Shown: positions 29,167 through 40,202, numbered from the stretch's first letter. The stretch: 64,000 nt of DNA from Vibrio maerlii (GCF_003415655.1 NZ_QRHC01000003.1:550600-614599); one strand, 5' to 3'. Numbers and translations are program-made. The notes: generated by a model not told the origin, from the sequence alone.

Positions 29167-29934
29167 CTAAGAATCATTACCTCGTTGAATTCGACGTAAT
29201 GAGCGTTCTCGACGAGACTCCTCACGCGTCAGATCCAGCAATGTTTCTTCAATATAAGCTAAGTGTGAATGCGACATTTCTCGCGCCTTTTCAGGGTGAC
29301 CAGAAACGATAGCCTCAACAATATTAGCTCTATGTTTGCTCACTCGCTCCAATACCTCCTCGCGGCGGTGAAGGAGCTTTAAATTTTGCAGAACATTTTG
29401 CTCAAGCAGGGGTGCAAGGCTTCGAACAATATGCAAAAGCACCATGTTATGAGCCGCTTCAGTGAGAGCGACCAAAAAGGCCATAACAGCATTGGCTTCA
29501 GCCTCAACATCTTTGTTTTTCTGTGCTGAGTCGATTCGAGCTAAACACTCTTGAATTTGAGCAAAGTCCTCATCGGTACCACGAATTGCTGCAAAGTAAG
29601 CAGAAATGCCTTCCATCGCATGGCGCGACTCAAGCAGATCCAATTGAGTTTCAGAATGAGATGAAAGCAAGTCCAATAAAGGATCTGAAAAGTTCTTCCA
29701 GATATTTTCACTGACGAATGTTCCCCCACCCTGACGGCGAGTAAGCAGACGCTTTGCTTCCAAACGCTGTATTGCTTCTCGGATTGAAGGACGTGACACA
29801 TCGAACTGTTTTGCCAATTCGCGCTCCGGTGGCAATTGCTCGCCTGGAGAGAGTGTTCCTTCCACAATCAGCCTTTCCAATTCTTGCTCAATCACATCAG
29901 AAAGTTTTGGCTGACGAATCCTTTGATAAGCCAT
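29167..29934 (-). CDS. pdhR: Pyruvate-responsive repressor PdhR (GntR/FadR family)
   Basis: PdhR represses the pdh operon and respiratory genes until pyruvate binds. The winged helix near 8-75 includes [27 protein letters not shown] residues (seen as [17 protein letters not shown]), and the C-terminal FCD effector domain follows. Length 255 (E. coli 254). A palindrome of the PdhR type lies 32 bp upstream of the start (29967), supporting autoregulation. Ribosome binding site is weak (AGAAGAA). Confidence 0.97.
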   Translation of the reverse strand: MAYQRIRQPKLSDVIEQELERLIVEGTLSPGEQLPPERELAKQFDVSRPSIREAIQRLEAKRLLTRRQGGGTFVSENIWKNFSDPLLDLLSSHSETQLDLLESRHAMEGISAYFAAIRGTDEDFAQIQECLARIDSAQKNKDVEAEANAVMAFLVALTEAAHNMVLLHIVRSLAPLLEQNVLQNLKLLHRREEVLERVSKHRANIVEAIVSGHPEKAREMSHSHLAYIEETLLDLTREESRRERSLRRIQRGNDS

Positions 29935-29966
29935 ATTTGTTGTTCTTCTTTAAACTCTTTGCAGTG

Positions 29967-29983
29967 AATTGGTATTACCAATT
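29967..29983. promoter_or_regulatory. PdhR operator
   Basis: AATTGGTATTACCAATT is a 7-3-7 palindrome that fits the known PdhR consensus ATTGGTNNNACCAAT exactly. It lies 32 bp upstream of pdhR, where it would cover the promoter region. Confidence 0.9.
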
Positions 29984-30082
29984 TCAAGATGTGACGAAAT
30001 TTAACACGCTTAAAACGCCAATGTCTAGTCAAAAATTGATTCAAATCATAGAACAGGACTAGAGTTAACCGAGATTTAACAA

Positions 30083-30187
30083 ATGAAATTTAAAACAGCA
30101 ACGCAATTGGTCTTACCATTTACAGCGTTAATACTTTGGGGGAAGGTGCGTGCTAGGGATATGAATAAAGAAATGAGCAGCTGTTAA
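30083..30187 (+). CDS. Possible 34-residue peptide of unknown function
   Basis: An ATG-to-TAA frame reads MKFKTATQLVLPFTALILWG and then a charged end (KVRARDMNKEMSSC). The first part has a basic start and a hydrophobic run, as in a short membrane peptide or a truncated signal sequence. There is no convincing ribosome binding site, and it overlaps a PdhR-like site. It may be a remnant or chance; I recognise no family. Confidence 0.15.
   Translation: MKFKTATQLVLPFTALILWGKVRARDMNKEMSSC
30105..30121. promoter_or_regulatory. Second PdhR-like site
   Basis: AATTGGTCTTACCATTT matches the PdhR consensus with a single deviation in the right half. It lies 138 bp (centre to centre) upstream of the first site and inside the small plus-strand frame at 30083. 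It may aid repression by looping or be fortuitous. Confidence 0.5.
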
Positions 30188-30367
30188 TGCCAATGAAACC
30201 TAATTTTGTTGAAAAGGGCATCAAGATCTTATTACTGAGCAAGAAATCATTAACAACCGGCATTAAAGTCTAATAAATCAAAAAATACCCCTTAAGAGAA
30301 AATTCAACCTATTGATAGAGTGATTAAATCGTATTGATTAGATTAACCAGTACAAAGCGTTAACAAC

Positions 30368-30916
30368 TCAGGTCGATATTTGCGCAAAGTAATGCTTCCA
30401 ATCAAATGAAAGGCCCGGGTCGGTCTTGCGTAGAGGTGCAATAAATTGATGTCCTGTGATCCGGTTCAAATTGATTTGCGGATAAGTGAGCATAATTTGA
30501 CAGCTTAAATCCGATAGAGATTGATACTGTTCAGCGGTATAGGCTACATAATCGGTACCCTCCAACTCGATACCTATCGAATAATCATTGCAGCGTTCAA
30601 CACCAGCGAAACTTGATTGACCAGCATGCCAAGCTCGATCGTTAAAAGAAACAAACTGTACGATCTCTCCTGTGCGTTTAATCAAGCAATGAGCCGATAC
30701 CTTCATGTCCTTAATAACGTCAAAAAAAGGATGCTGTTTAGGGTCTAATTGATTCGTAAAGAATGCCTCGATGTACTCATTACCAAACTGGCCAGGCGGT
30801 AGACTGATGTTATGCACCACCAGCAACGAGACCCTTGTTTCCTGGGGGCGGTGGTCAAAATTTGGTGAAGGACAATGTCTCGCTTCCACCAGCCAACCCT
30901 CTTGATTGATCGTCAT
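30368..30916 (-). CDS. ampD: 1,6-anhydro-N-acetylmuramyl-L-alanine amidase AmpD
   Basis: Cytosolic zinc amidase that cleaves recycled anhydro-muropeptides; its loss raises AmpR-driven beta-lactamase expression in species that have it. Zinc ligands are His35 (LVVHNISLPPGQF), and His and Asp in the GHQFIAPLRKTDPG stretch near 155-168. Length 182 (E. coli 183). It is divergent from nadC, a conserved neighbour. No ampE follows it here, unlike E. coli. Confidence 0.96.
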   Translation of the reverse strand: MTINQEGWLVEARHCPSPNFDHRPQETRVSLLVVHNISLPPGQFGNEYIEAFFTNQLDPKQHPFFDVIKDMKVSAHCLIKRTGEIVQFVSFNDRAWHAGQSSFAGVERCNDYSIGIELEGTDYVAYTAEQYQSLSDLSCQIMLTYPQINLNRITGHQFIAPLRKTDPGLSFDWKHYFAQIST

Positions 30917-30919
30917 TAA

Positions 30920-31909
<990 letters not shown>

Positions 31910-31947
31910 TGCACTGACCAACCAGTAATAGCTTCAATAATGACATT

Positions 31948-31974
31948 AGGGAGAACATTCGTTCTCCCTTTTTG
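31948..31974 (+). terminator. Terminator of nadC
   Basis: AGGGAGAAC-ATTC-GTTCTCCC followed by TTTTTTT-like run (CTTTTTGG), 40 bp past the stop. Confidence 0.9.
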
Positions 31975-32150
31975 GTGATTAAAAAAACACTACCAAGCTT
32001 TAACCCCCTCCCATTTTTTTGTTCCCACAATGCAAGAATGGCCGTTTTTATCGTAGCTCAGTCGTGTACTGTTCCCTGCCTTATTCTTCTTATCACATTC
32101 ACCCAATATTCTGCTTACCGCTATAAATCATGTGGATAAGGAGATACCCA

Positions 32151-32609
32151 GTGAAAACTAATACACCCAAAAAACAACAAGGATTCACCCTCATTGAGTT
32201 GATGATCGTGGTCGGTATTATAGGCATATTAAGTGCGATAGCCGTACCTGCATATCAAGGGTACGTATTGAAAACCGAAGCAAATACAGCAGTCGGGATA
32301 CCGCGAGCGTTAACAGCAAACATTGACCTATTTATTCAAAAAACGGGGAAGTTCCCTAGTGATCAGGTTGCAACAGATCTTACTGGTATTGGCGCTGCAA
32401 CAGACATGAGTTCATTAGGGTTGCTCGATATAGAGCCCACAGCTTCAGGCTCGGAGTATGGCACCATTTTATTCTCTATCGGCTCAACCGGCGCACTATC
32501 AGGAAAGAAAGTCCAACTGACTAGATCAGCCAATGGTTGGTCATGCAAGCATGATACAGGACAAAGCTTAAAAGGTTGTACTTCAGGCACATTCAGTAGC
32601 GGTAGTTAG
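32151..32609 (+). CDS. pilA: Type IV major pilin (PilA)
   Basis: A type IVa prepilin: short basic leader MKTNTPKKQQG, the peptidase site G|FTLIEL with the +5 Glu, and the hydrophobic N-terminal helix IVVGIIGILSAIAVPAYQGY. The globular part is short and ends in a two-cysteine D-loop (CKHDTGQSLKGC). Start set at GTG 32151 because AAGGAGAT lies 5 bases before it; this gives 152 residues. In Vibrio the pilABCD pilus (ChiRP) takes up DNA on chitin; the adjacent pilBCD supports that role. The C-terminal part is not conserved enough to name a species. Confidence 0.95.
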   Translation: MKTNTPKKQQGFTLIELMIVVGIIGILSAIAVPAYQGYVLKTEANTAVGIPRALTANIDLFIQKTGKFPSDQVATDLTGIGAATDMSSLGLLDIEPTASGSEYGTILFSIGSTGALSGKKVQLTRSANGWSCKHDTGQSLKGCTSGTFSSGS

Positions 32610-32630
32610 TACAGATAATTTCCTCAACCT

Positions 32631-34319
32631 ATGCTTACCAACCTACCTACAATTCTTCGTCAGGCTGAGCTTATTAGCCTGGCGCAAGAGGAAGCCATCA
32701 TTACACAAGTCCAGCGTTCAGGGAAAAATGTACCTGAAGCGATCCTTGATCTGGGTTTATTATCTTCTTTCGATCTGACCGAACAACTGAGTGTTATCTT
32801 TGGTCTTCCCAACACTGACCTCTCCCGCTACCGATATGAAGAGCTATGCACCTCACTTGGTGTGCGTGACCTTATCTTACGCTACCAAGCTCTACCTCTT
32901 TCTGAAAACGATGCCTGTTTAGTGATTGCCGTATCAGACCCAACTCATCTACAGGTCGAAGATGACTTTCGGTTCGCAACAGGTAAGCAAGTAGAACTCG
33001 CCCTAGCAAACATTAAAGACCTGCAAGCCGCTATTCGTCGATTGTACGGCCAACAAGTTGATCAGCAAGAGAACTCGGGAAAGGAGATCAGCCACCAAGA
33101 GCTCGCAGAACTGGTTGATATTAGTCGAGAAGAATTCGTTGAGAGCGAGGATCTCAGTCAAGATGACGCCCCAGTTAGTCGTTTCATCAATCAAGTGCTG
33201 CTTGATGCTGTAAGCAAAAACGCATCCGATATCCACTTTGAGCCGTACGAAGACTTTTACCGAATTCGCCTTCGGTGTGATGGTATCTTGGTCGAGACTC
33301 AACGCCCCGCCTACCAATTAAGCCGCCGACTCTCTGCTCGAATAAAAATACTCTCCAAGCTCGATATAGCCGAGCGCCGACTTCCTCAAGATGGCCGAAT
33401 AAAACTGCGGTTAAACATAGACACCGCTATTGATATACGAGTCTCTACCCTGCCGACGCTATGGGGAGAAAAAATCGTCCTACGGATACTCGACAGCAGC
33501 ACCGCGAGTCTCAACATCGATGCGTTAGGTTATACAGAACAGCAAAAAGATCTCTATCTCCATGCCCTAAAACAGCCTCAAGGTATGATCCTAATGACCG
33601 GCCCGACTGGCAGCGGAAAAACAATCTCCTTATATGCTGGGCTAAGCATATTGAATACCGCTGAGATAAATATCTCCACAGCTGAAGATCCAGTGGAGAT
33701 CAACCTATCCGGAATAAATCAAGTACAAGTCCAACCCAAGATCGGTTTCGGATTCGCCGAAGCGCTGCGATCGTTTCTACGCCAAGATCCGGATGTGGTG
33801 ATGGTCGGTGAGATACGTGATATCGAAACGGCAGAGATAGCAGTGAAAGCAGCCCAAACTGGACACCTTGTACTGTCTACATTGCATACTAACTCGGCAG
33901 CCGAAACCTTACTTCGTCTGGACAATATGGGGATTGAGGCCTATAACTTAGCGTCTTCTTTAAGCCTTATCATTGCCCAACGGTTGGTTCGTCGCTTATG
34001 TCCATTCTGCAAGTATCCTGATGCCTTAGCCTCTCTTACTCGTGAAAGCTTAATGATTGCAGAAGATGATTTAATTTTTAAAGCCAATCCACAGGGCTGT
34101 AACGAATGCACTCATGGCTATTCTGGCCGAGTGGGCATCTATGAAGTCATGCCATTTACCACAGAGCTTGCACAAGGGCTGATGAATGGAGCGACGGTTG
34201 CTGAGCTGAATAAAATCGCAAAAGCTCGAGGTATGTTGACGCTAAAACAATCGGGCATAGAAAAGCTGAAGCAAGGGATAACAAGTTACGCAGAACTTCA
34301 ACGAGTACTCTACTTCTAG
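32631..34319 (+). CDS. pilB: Type IV pilus extension ATPase PilB
   Basis: Hexameric cytoplasmic motor that drives pilus assembly. N-terminal MshE-type domain (residues 1-150), then the secretion ATPase domain with Walker A GPTGSGKT near 324-331, Asp box, Walker B VGEIRDIETAE, His box GHLVLSTLHTNSA, and four zinc-binding cysteines as CPFC and CNEC near 454-490. Length 562. It starts 21 bp after pilA. Confidence 0.97.
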   Translation: MLTNLPTILRQAELISLAQEEAIITQVQRSGKNVPEAILDLGLLSSFDLTEQLSVIFGLPNTDLSRYRYEELCTSLGVRDLILRYQALPLSENDACLVIAVSDPTHLQVEDDFRFATGKQVELALANIKDLQAAIRRLYGQQVDQQENSGKEISHQELAELVDISREEFVESEDLSQDDAPVSRFINQVLLDAVSKNASDIHFEPYEDFYRIRLRCDGILVETQRPAYQLSRRLSARIKILSKLDIAERRLPQDGRIKLRLNIDTAIDIRVSTLPTLWGEKIVLRILDSSTASLNIDALGYTEQQKDLYLHALKQPQGMILMTGPTGSGKTISLYAGLSILNTAEINISTAEDPVEINLSGINQVQVQPKIGFGFAEALRSFLRQDPDVVMVGEIRDIETAEIAVKAAQTGHLVLSTLHTNSAAETLLRLDNMGIEAYNLASSLSLIIAQRLVRRLCPFCKYPDALASLTRESLMIAEDDLIFKANPQGCNECTHGYSGRVGIYEVMPFTTELAQGLMNGATVAELNKIAKARGMLTLKQSGIEKLKQGITSYAELQRVLYF

Positions 34320-34328
34320 GAAGTTTAT

Positions 34329-35561
34329 ATGACCCACCGAAACAGCAATCGAACTCAACTAAAAAACTACCGTTGGAAGGGAATCAATAATTCAGGAAAG
34401 CGGGTTTCGGGTAGCACGCTTGCGCTGACGGAGGTGGAGGTTCGAGATAGACTTCGCGACCAACATATCCAAATCACCAAGGTTAAGAAAAGCAACATCT
34501 CTTTAATCACTCGATTGAGCCACTGCGTAAAGTCAAAAGACATCACTATACTCACCAGACAACTCGCAACCATGCTAGCCACTGGTGTTCCTATTGTTCA
34601 GGCATTAAAGCTTGTGATGGACAACAGTACCAAAGCTGAAATGAAATCCATTTTGAATCAAGTCACCAAAGGCGTTGAAGCAGGTACACCAATCTCCAAA
34701 GCGATGAGTACGGCCAGCAGCTTGTTCAACCCGCTCTATACCGACCTCATTGCAACCGGGGAACAAGCGGGTAATCTCGCTGAAGTCTTTGAGCGTTTAG
34801 CCACTTATCGAGAAAAGAGCGAGCAGCTGCGAGCAAAGGTAATCAAAGCGCTGATCTATCCATCTATGGTTGTCGTCGTCGCACTCACCGTTTCTTATCT
34901 AATGCTAACAATGGTTATCCCAGAGTTTGAACTGATGTTTCAGGGATTTGGTGCTGAGCTACCTTGGTTTACTCAACAAATTTTAAAAGTTAGCCATGCA
35001 GTACAACATTATTCTCTCACTACTTTAAGTCTCTTTCTGCTAGCTCTCTTTGTCTTTCGTACAGCGTGCAAAAGCTCCTCTTCATTGCAACTTCAAACCA
35101 GTCGTCTTGGATTAAAAGTTCCAGTTATAGGCGATGTGCTCAGTAAGGCCGCTATTGCTAAATTTAGCCGCACTTTATCCACTAGCTTCAGCGCCGGTAT
35201 CCCAATTCTCACCAGCCTACAAAATACGGCTAAAACTTCGGGTAATATTCATTACCAAACCGCTATCGAATGGGTATATAGAGATACAGCGGCGGGCATG
35301 CCTATCTATATCGCAATGAAAAATACTCAAGCCTTTCCAGAGATGGTTTTACAGATGATCATGATTGGTGAAGAGTCTGGAAAACTCGACGATATGCTCA
35401 ACAAGGTGGCGTCGATCTACGAGTTCGAAGTTGACAACACCGTCGATAATCTAGGAAAGGTTTTAGAACCTCTGATTATTGTTTTTTTGGGCGTAGTCGT
35501 AGGAGGATTAGTCGTTGGAATGTACTTACCAATCTTTAACTTAATGAGTGTGTTAGGTTAG
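34329..35561 (+). CDS. pilC: Type IV pilus inner-membrane platform protein PilC
   Basis: A 410-residue GspF/PilC family protein with two cytoplasmic T2SSF domains (about 65-195 and 270-395) and three membrane helices, including [20 protein letters not shown] near 178. It couples the PilB motor to the pilin platform. It lies 9 bp after pilB in the pilABCD operon. Confidence 0.97.
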   Translation: MTHRNSNRTQLKNYRWKGINNSGKRVSGSTLALTEVEVRDRLRDQHIQITKVKKSNISLITRLSHCVKSKDITILTRQLATMLATGVPIVQALKLVMDNSTKAEMKSILNQVTKGVEAGTPISKAMSTASSLFNPLYTDLIATGEQAGNLAEVFERLATYREKSEQLRAKVIKALIYPSMVVVVALTVSYLMLTMVIPEFELMFQGFGAELPWFTQQILKVSHAVQHYSLTTLSLFLLALFVFRTACKSSSSLQLQTSRLGLKVPVIGDVLSKAAIAKFSRTLSTSFSAGIPILTSLQNTAKTSGNIHYQTAIEWVYRDTAAGMPIYIAMKNTQAFPEMVLQMIMIGEESGKLDDMLNKVASIYEFEVDNTVDNLGKVLEPLIIVFLGVVVGGLVVGMYLPIFNLMSVLG

Positions 35562-35599
35562 ACTCTCGTTTAGCTTAAAAGATGTTTAAAGAGACCAAC

Positions 35600-36475
35600 A
35601 TGGACGCACTACAACAAATACCCTGGTTTTTCCCTACTCTATGTATCCTGTTAGGTCTTATCGTCGGTAGTTTTCTTAACGTTGTTATTTATCGACTTCC
35701 AAAAATGATGGAACGCGAATGGCAACTCGAGTGTTCCGAGTCTTTTCCTGAATACAATCTCCCCAAGCCAGAGGGTGAGTTCAATCTGAGTGTCCCACGT
35801 TCAACGTGCCCTAAATGCGAACAACCTATTCGTATTATCGACAATATTCCTGTGTTCAGTTGGTTAGTATTGAGAGGGAAATGCTCACGTTGTTCAAACC
35901 CGATTAGTCCTCGTTATCCACTTATCGAAGCATTGACTGCATTACTGTGTGGCGCGATTGGTTTTTACTTCGAGCCTAGCTGGTATTCCATTGCTCTACT
36001 GTTTTTTACTTTTACTTTAGTTGCAGCAACCTTTATCGATTTAGATACCATGCTACTGCCTGACCAACTGACTTTACCCCTAACATGGGCAGGTATCGCC
36101 CTAGCACTATTTGAGATAAGCCCTACCTCATTACAAGATTCCGTCATCGGCGCAATGGCTGGCTATCTATGTCTATGGAGCGTTTATTGGCTGTTTAAGC
36201 TGCTAACGAAAAAAGAAGGCATGGGTTACGGTGACTTCAAACTACTTGCGGCACTGGGTGCTTGGCTGGGTTGGCAACACTTACCATTAATCATCTTACT
36301 CTCTTCGTTAGTCGGCCTCGTCTTTGGCATTATTCAACTTCGATTGCAGAAAAAAGGCATAGATAAAGCTTTTCCTTTTGGCCCCTATCTAGCGATAGCT
36401 GGCTGGATTAGCCTGATATGGGGTGATCAGATCATCACTTGGTACTTCAACAATATCTTAGGAGTCGCGCTATGA
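35600..36475 (+). CDS. pilD: Prepilin peptidase / N-methyltransferase PilD
   Basis: Aspartyl membrane protease that cleaves and N-methylates type IV prepilins and type II pseudopilins. The zinc-binding loop has CPKC and CSRC pairs near 72-106, and the two catalytic Asp residues lie in [11 protein letters not shown] near 145 and GYGDFKL near 206. About eight membrane segments. I favour ATG 35600 (AGAGA 7 bases upstream; 291 residues) over ATG 35582, which has no ribosome binding site. It overlaps coaE by 4 bp. Confidence 0.95.
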   Translation: MDALQQIPWFFPTLCILLGLIVGSFLNVVIYRLPKMMEREWQLECSESFPEYNLPKPEGEFNLSVPRSTCPKCEQPIRIIDNIPVFSWLVLRGKCSRCSNPISPRYPLIEALTALLCGAIGFYFEPSWYSIALLFFTFTLVAATFIDLDTMLLPDQLTLPLTWAGIALALFEISPTSLQDSVIGAMAGYLCLWSVYWLFKLLTKKEGMGYGDFKLLAALGAWLGWQHLPLIILLSSLVGLVFGIIQLRLQKKGIDKAFPFGPYLAIAGWISLIWGDQIITWYFNNILGVAL

Positions 36476-37086
36476 GTTTCGTCGTTGCCATTACTGGCGG
36501 CATCGCGAGTGGGAAAACCACAGTAGCTAACCTGTTTCATGATGAGTTTGGTATCGAGATAGTGGATGCAGATGTCGTTGCCCGTGAAGTGGTAGCAGCG
36601 GGTAGTGAAGGCTTAACCGCGATCATCGAAAAGTTTGGTCAGGATATCCTGACAGAAGAAGGCGAGCTCAATCGTACAAAGCTTCGAGAGATTATCTTTG
36701 CGAGTGATGAAGACAAGCAATGGTTAAATGGACTGCTTCACCCAATGATTCGTCAAAAGATGAAATCAGACCTCGACAGTATCTCATCTGAATATGGTTT
36801 ATTGGTTGTTCCTCTGCTGGTTGAAAACAATCTTCAATATATGGCTGATCGCGTGCTTGTTGTTGATGTAGAAGAAGAAATTCAGATAGAACGTACTATG
36901 CTAAGAGATGAGGTTGATAGAAAACAGGCGCTTTCTATCCTCAAAGCTCAAGCAAGTCGAGCCCAACGATTGGACGCAGCAGACGACATAATAGAAAACA
37001 GCGTAAAAAACCAACAACTTTTGCCATTAGTCACAGATTTACATCAAAAGTATCTGGCAATGAGTAGGAAAAATCGGTCACAATAG
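36472..37086 (+). CDS. coaE: Dephospho-CoA kinase
   Basis: Last step of CoA synthesis. The P-loop is GGIASGKTT at 8-16, followed by DADVVAREV near 32 and the lid region with [22 protein letters not shown]. Start at ATG 36472 in the ATGA overlap with pilD, with AGGAG about 7 bases upstream (204 residues). A longer opening at 36439 would extend into pilD and lacks family support. Confidence 0.96.
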   Translation: MSFVVAITGGIASGKTTVANLFHDEFGIEIVDADVVAREVVAAGSEGLTAIIEKFGQDILTEEGELNRTKLREIIFASDEDKQWLNGLLHPMIRQKMKSDLDSISSEYGLLVVPLLVENNLQYMADRVLVVDVEEEIQIERTMLRDEVDRKQALSILKAQASRAQRLDAADDIIENSVKNQQLLPLVTDLHQKYLAMSRKNRSQ

Positions 37087-37153
37087 AATTGTTGCAACGA
37101 AAGGCTGAAATCAGTCTGCCTCCTGCATTTTAGGAGTACGTAAAGGCTATCCC

Positions 37154-37894
37154 ATGACTATTCATAAATTTGAACACCCACTAAATGAAAAGACTCGTAT
37201 TTACCTGAGAGTAGAAACGTTACTGAGACAGATGCATCAGTCCTCTTCATTTATTGATAGCCAGCAATATCAACTCTTCTTCCGCTCGATCTTCGATATG
37301 CTAGAAATCTTCGAGCAGATTCAGATCAAATCCGAGTTAGCCAAAGATCTTGAGAAGCAGCGCCAAGCTTACCGTAGTTGGTTGAATGTTGAGGGTGTAA
37401 ACCAAGCCATGCTGCAAGAGGTATTGGCTGAGGTTGATGTGACTCATAAAGCGCTGATGCAGACAGAACGTATCGGCCAATCACTCAAAGAAGACCGCTT
37501 CTTGAGTACCATACGTCAACGCTTCAACCTACCTGGTGGTTCATGCTGTTTTGACCTTCCTGCCCTTCATTATTGGCTACACTTACCAAACGAGCAGCGT
37601 ACACGCGATGCACAGCGCTGGATGGATACGCTAAAGCCACTATCTAACGCCCTTAACCTATGGCTAAAACTGACTCGAGAAACCGGTCATTTCAAACCAC
37701 AGATTGCACGCGCAGGATTCTTCCAAAGTGACGCTGAAGAAGCTAACATCCTTCGTCTCGCGATACCGATTCATTTCGGCGCTTACCCAATGATCTCAGG
37801 CCATAAAAATCGCTTTGCGATTAAATTTATGTCTTTTGAGACTGGGTTAGCCTACTCACAAGATATCGATTTTGATCTGGCGGTTTGTAGTTAA
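37154..37894 (+). CDS. zapD: Cell division protein ZapD
   Basis: ZapD cross-links FtsZ filaments at mid-cell. The 246-residue protein is alpha-helical in the N-terminal half and ends in a beta-rich domain, and it aligns with E. coli ZapD (247), including [16 protein letters not shown] at the start and [15 protein letters not shown] near 131. It sits in the conserved coaE-zapD-yacG order and is followed directly by a tandem repeat array. Confidence 0.96.
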   Translation: MTIHKFEHPLNEKTRIYLRVETLLRQMHQSSSFIDSQQYQLFFRSIFDMLEIFEQIQIKSELAKDLEKQRQAYRSWLNVEGVNQAMLQEVLAEVDVTHKALMQTERIGQSLKEDRFLSTIRQRFNLPGGSCCFDLPALHYWLHLPNEQRTRDAQRWMDTLKPLSNALNLWLKLTRETGHFKPQIARAGFFQSDAEEANILRLAIPIHFGAYPMISGHKNRFAIKFMSFETGLAYSQDIDFDLAVCS

Positions 37895-37897
37895 AAA

Positions 37898-37945
37898 AGA
37901 GAGCTAGAGAGCTAGAGAGCTAGAGAGCTAGAGAGCTAGAGAGCT
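37898..37945. repeat. 8-bp tandem repeat array AGAGAGCT (six copies)
   Basis: Six perfect AGAGAGCT copies begin four bases after the zapD stop and end 48 bp before yacG. The unit equals that at 22514, and CTAG recurs every 8 bp. The array lies inside the probable zapD-yacG transcript, where self-complementary AGCT/CTAG cores could fold weakly. Confidence 0.95.
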
Positions 37946-37993
37946 ACTTTGTCAGTTACACCAAATATTTAGCAAGTACCACTGAGATTTATT

Positions 37994-38188
37994 ATGTCAA
38001 AGATTACCATTGTTCCATGCCCACAATGTGGTGCCGATGTTGAGTGGGGCGAACAAAGCCCTCACCGTCCATTTTGCAGTAAGCAGTGCCAAATGATCGA
38101 CTTCGGAGAATGGGCAGACGAAGATAACAAAATCGCTGGCGCACCGGATATGTCGGATAGCGACGGTTGGTCGGAAGATCAGTACTAG
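37994..38188 (+). CDS. yacG: DNA gyrase inhibitor YacG (zinc protein)
   Basis: A 64-residue protein with the four-cysteine zinc finger CPQCG at 9-13 and CSKQC at 28-32, and an acidic C-terminus. In E. coli YacG binds the GyrB C-terminal domain and blocks gyrase. The family signature [17 protein letters not shown] is present. Only a weak GAG ribosome binding site precedes it; it probably depends on zapD transcription. Confidence 0.95.
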   Translation: MSKITIVPCPQCGADVEWGEQSPHRPFCSKQCQMIDFGEWADEDNKIAGAPDMSDSDGWSEDQY

Positions 38189-38230
38189 GGAAAGAAGCTA
38201 GTACCTAGAAATGAGTCCCTTGATGGCTGA

Positions 38231-38258
38231 GGTCGATGTGAATGCATCGGCCTTTTTT
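38231..38258 (+). terminator. Terminator of the pil-coaE-zapD-yacG run
   Basis: GGTCGATG/CATCGGCC stem with loop TGAATG and six T residues. Same core as the terminator at 22559. Confidence 0.85.
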
Positions 38259-38383
38259 ATTAACTTTTTCGATTAGAGTGCGGGTATTTTGCTTTCAGCC
38301 TAGGAGGAGGAGCGGAGTTTACGAATGTAAAGGAGTACCGACGACAACGGCTGGGAGAAAAATAACCAGCTATAACTCAAAAG

Positions 38384-38410
38384 AAAAAAACGGAGCCCAT
38401 ATGGACTCCG
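38384..38410 (-). terminator. Terminator of rplS
   Basis: CGGAGTCCAT/ATGGGCTCCG on the minus strand (one imperfect pair) followed by seven T residues, 30 bp past the rplS stop. Confidence 0.85.
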
Positions 38411-38439
38411 TTTTCACTATGAGAACGCTAGTTCTAGCA

Positions 38440-38793
38440 TTACTTCTTAGCAAGTTTCTCTTTGATACGAGCTGACTTACCAGAACGCTCACGTAGGTAG
38501 TACAACTTGGCACGACGTACTGCACCACGGCGTTTAACTTCAATGCTATCAACCATTGGAGAGTGAGTTTGGAACGTACGCTCAACACCTTCACCGTTCG
38601 AGATCTTACGAACTGTGAATGCTGAGTGAAGGCCACGGTTACGGATTGCGATTACAACGCCTTCGAAAGCCTGTAGACGCTCACGGTCACCTTCTTTTAC
38701 TTTAACTTGAACTACTACTGTGTCACCAGGTGCGAAAGTAGGTAGGTCTTGTTTCATTTGCTCTTGCTCAAGAGCGTTGATGATGTTACTCAT
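38440..38793 (-). CDS. rplS: 50S ribosomal protein L19
   Basis: A 117-residue basic protein at the 30S-50S interface. The family stretch [21 protein letters not shown] near 40-60 and the C-terminal [17 protein letters not shown] are clear. Last gene of the rpsP-rimM-trmD-rplS operon, as in E. coli; here it follows trmD by 41 bp. Confidence 0.98.
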   Translation of the reverse strand: MSNIINALEQEQMKQDLPTFAPGDTVVVQVKVKEGDRERLQAFEGVVIAIRNRGLHSAFTVRKISNGEGVERTFQTHSPMVDSIEVKRRGAVRRAKLYYLRERSGKSARIKEKLAKK

Positions 38794-38834
38794 TTTTTAA
38801 ATTCCTAGAATAAACTGATACTAAATTTAATAGG

Positions 38835-39593
38835 TTACTGCTTGCTTTTCATTGTGAGCTTTTGCTCTTTAATGAATTCAGCCAGTAATTGTTCCTGTTC
38901 GTCAGTCAGAGCTAGGTTTTCCAGGAGTTCTGGTCTTCTCAGCCAAGTACGGCCCAGCGATTGTTTTAATCGCCAGCGACGAATGTCCTTGTGATTGCCG
39001 GATTTAAGTACCGAAGGTACCTCAACACCGTCTAACACTTCGGGACGCGTATAGTGTGGACAATCTAACAAGCCATTAGCAAAAGAATCTTCTTCTGCAG
39101 ACGCCATATCTCCAAGCACTCCCGGTACAAACCGAGACACTGAATCAATCAACGTCATGGCTGGTATCTCACCACCCGTCATTACAAAATCACCAATCGA
39201 CCATTCTTCGTCGACTTCAGATTGAATAACGCGCTCATCTACCCCTTCGTAGCGACCACAAATCAGAAGCAAGTTCTCATTTGTTGCCAACTCTTCGACT
39301 CCTTGCTGGTCGAGCTTGCGACCTTGAGGAGAAAGGTAAATGACTTTCGTCTTACCCGGTGAGGCTTCTTTTGCCGCCGTGATAGCATCGCGCAAAGGCT
39401 GAACCATCATTAGCATGCCAGGGCCACCACCGTAAGGTCTGTCATCAACAGTGCGATGTTTATCATGAGTGAAATCACGAGGATTCCATGTCTCAATAGA
39501 TAAAAGACCTTTTTTAACCGCTTGACCTGTTACTCCAAAATCCGTAACAGAACGGAACATTTCAGGAAATAGGCTAATTACGCCAACCCACAT
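38835..39593 (-). CDS. trmD: tRNA (guanine-N1-)-methyltransferase TrmD
   Basis: SPOUT methyltransferase that makes m1G37 in tRNAs reading CNN codons, preventing +1 frameshifts. Trefoil-knot segments [11 protein letters not shown] near 86 and [14 protein letters not shown] near 108, then [15 protein letters not shown]; catalytic Asp lies in the PHYTRPEV region. Length 252. Essential translation-fidelity gene within the ribosomal operon. Confidence 0.98.
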   Translation of the reverse strand: MWVGVISLFPEMFRSVTDFGVTGQAVKKGLLSIETWNPRDFTHDKHRTVDDRPYGGGPGMLMMVQPLRDAITAAKEASPGKTKVIYLSPQGRKLDQQGVEELATNENLLLICGRYEGVDERVIQSEVDEEWSIGDFVMTGGEIPAMTLIDSVSRFVPGVLGDMASAEEDSFANGLLDCPHYTRPEVLDGVEVPSVLKSGNHKDIRRWRLKQSLGRTWLRRPELLENLALTDEQEQLLAEFIKEQKLTMKSKQ

Positions 39594-39619
39594 GTGTTCT
39601 CTCGCTCTGAACTTTAGAG

Positions 39620-40174
39620 TTAGAATCCAGGATCCCAGTCAACTTCGATCCGTTGAGCTTCGCGATCAACTTTCTTGATCACTTGCTCTTCAAGGTACGG
39701 GATTAACCGTTCCTTTTGCCCGAAAGCATCTTTAAGATTTGCTTTTACTACCAAAACATCGTTGGAGCCAGTCTCTAATAGGTCAGTGACCTCACCAAGG
39801 TTATATCCCTGAGTGGTAACAACTTGCATACCAAACAATTCACGCCAGTAGAACTCGTCTTCTGACAATTCAGGTAGAACAGCAGGGTCGATTGCGATTT
39901 CAAAGTTAGTTAGAAGATGAGCGTCTTCACGAATCTCAAGACCTTCTAGTTTCGCCACCATACCTTTGTTATGGCGTTTCCACGTTTCAACTTTGTACTC
40001 AACCCACTCGCCTTTTTGGTTAATAAACCAAGGGCTGTAATCGAAAATACTTTCAGCGTTGTCTGTGTAGGAAAAAACTTTCAGCCAACCACGAATGCCA
40101 TAGGTAGCACCAAACTTGCCCACAACAATTTTTTCGTTTTGTTCGCTCATCGTTTCTTTATCCTTCATCGACAT
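39620..40174 (-). CDS. rimM: 16S rRNA processing protein RimM
   Basis: Assists assembly of the 30S head by binding S19. N-terminal RimM domain ([19 protein letters not shown] near 17) and a C-terminal PRC-barrel ([14 protein letters not shown] near 107, IEVDWDPGF end). Length 184 from ATG 40174, the same as recalled for V. cholerae; an alternative ATG at 40150 would give 176. Confidence 0.97.
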   Translation of the reverse strand: MSMKDKETMSEQNEKIVVGKFGATYGIRGWLKVFSYTDNAESIFDYSPWFINQKGEWVEYKVETWKRHNKGMVAKLEGLEIREDAHLLTNFEIAIDPAVLPELSEDEFYWRELFGMQVVTTQGYNLGEVTDLLETGSNDVLVVKANLKDAFGQKERLIPYLEEQVIKKVDREAQRIEVDWDPGF

Positions 40175-40202
40175 AAATAAACTAGTCTTCTTAAATTAAG
40201 AA

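Larger units (their letters stand above)
29935..30367. other. Intergenic region between pdhR and ampD
   Basis: This 433-bp stretch holds two PdhR-like palindromes (29967 and 30105) and, on the plus strand, a possible 34-codon frame (30083). Both flanking genes are on the minus strand, so the region must also contain the 3' end of ampD; no clear terminator hairpin is seen. Confidence 0.5.

Noticed and set aside
31980..32150. CRP-S/TfoX-dependent competence promoter before pilA
   Set aside because: Only loose ATCACA-like half-sites are seen; no convincing CRP-S palindrome or sigma54 box could be placed by eye.
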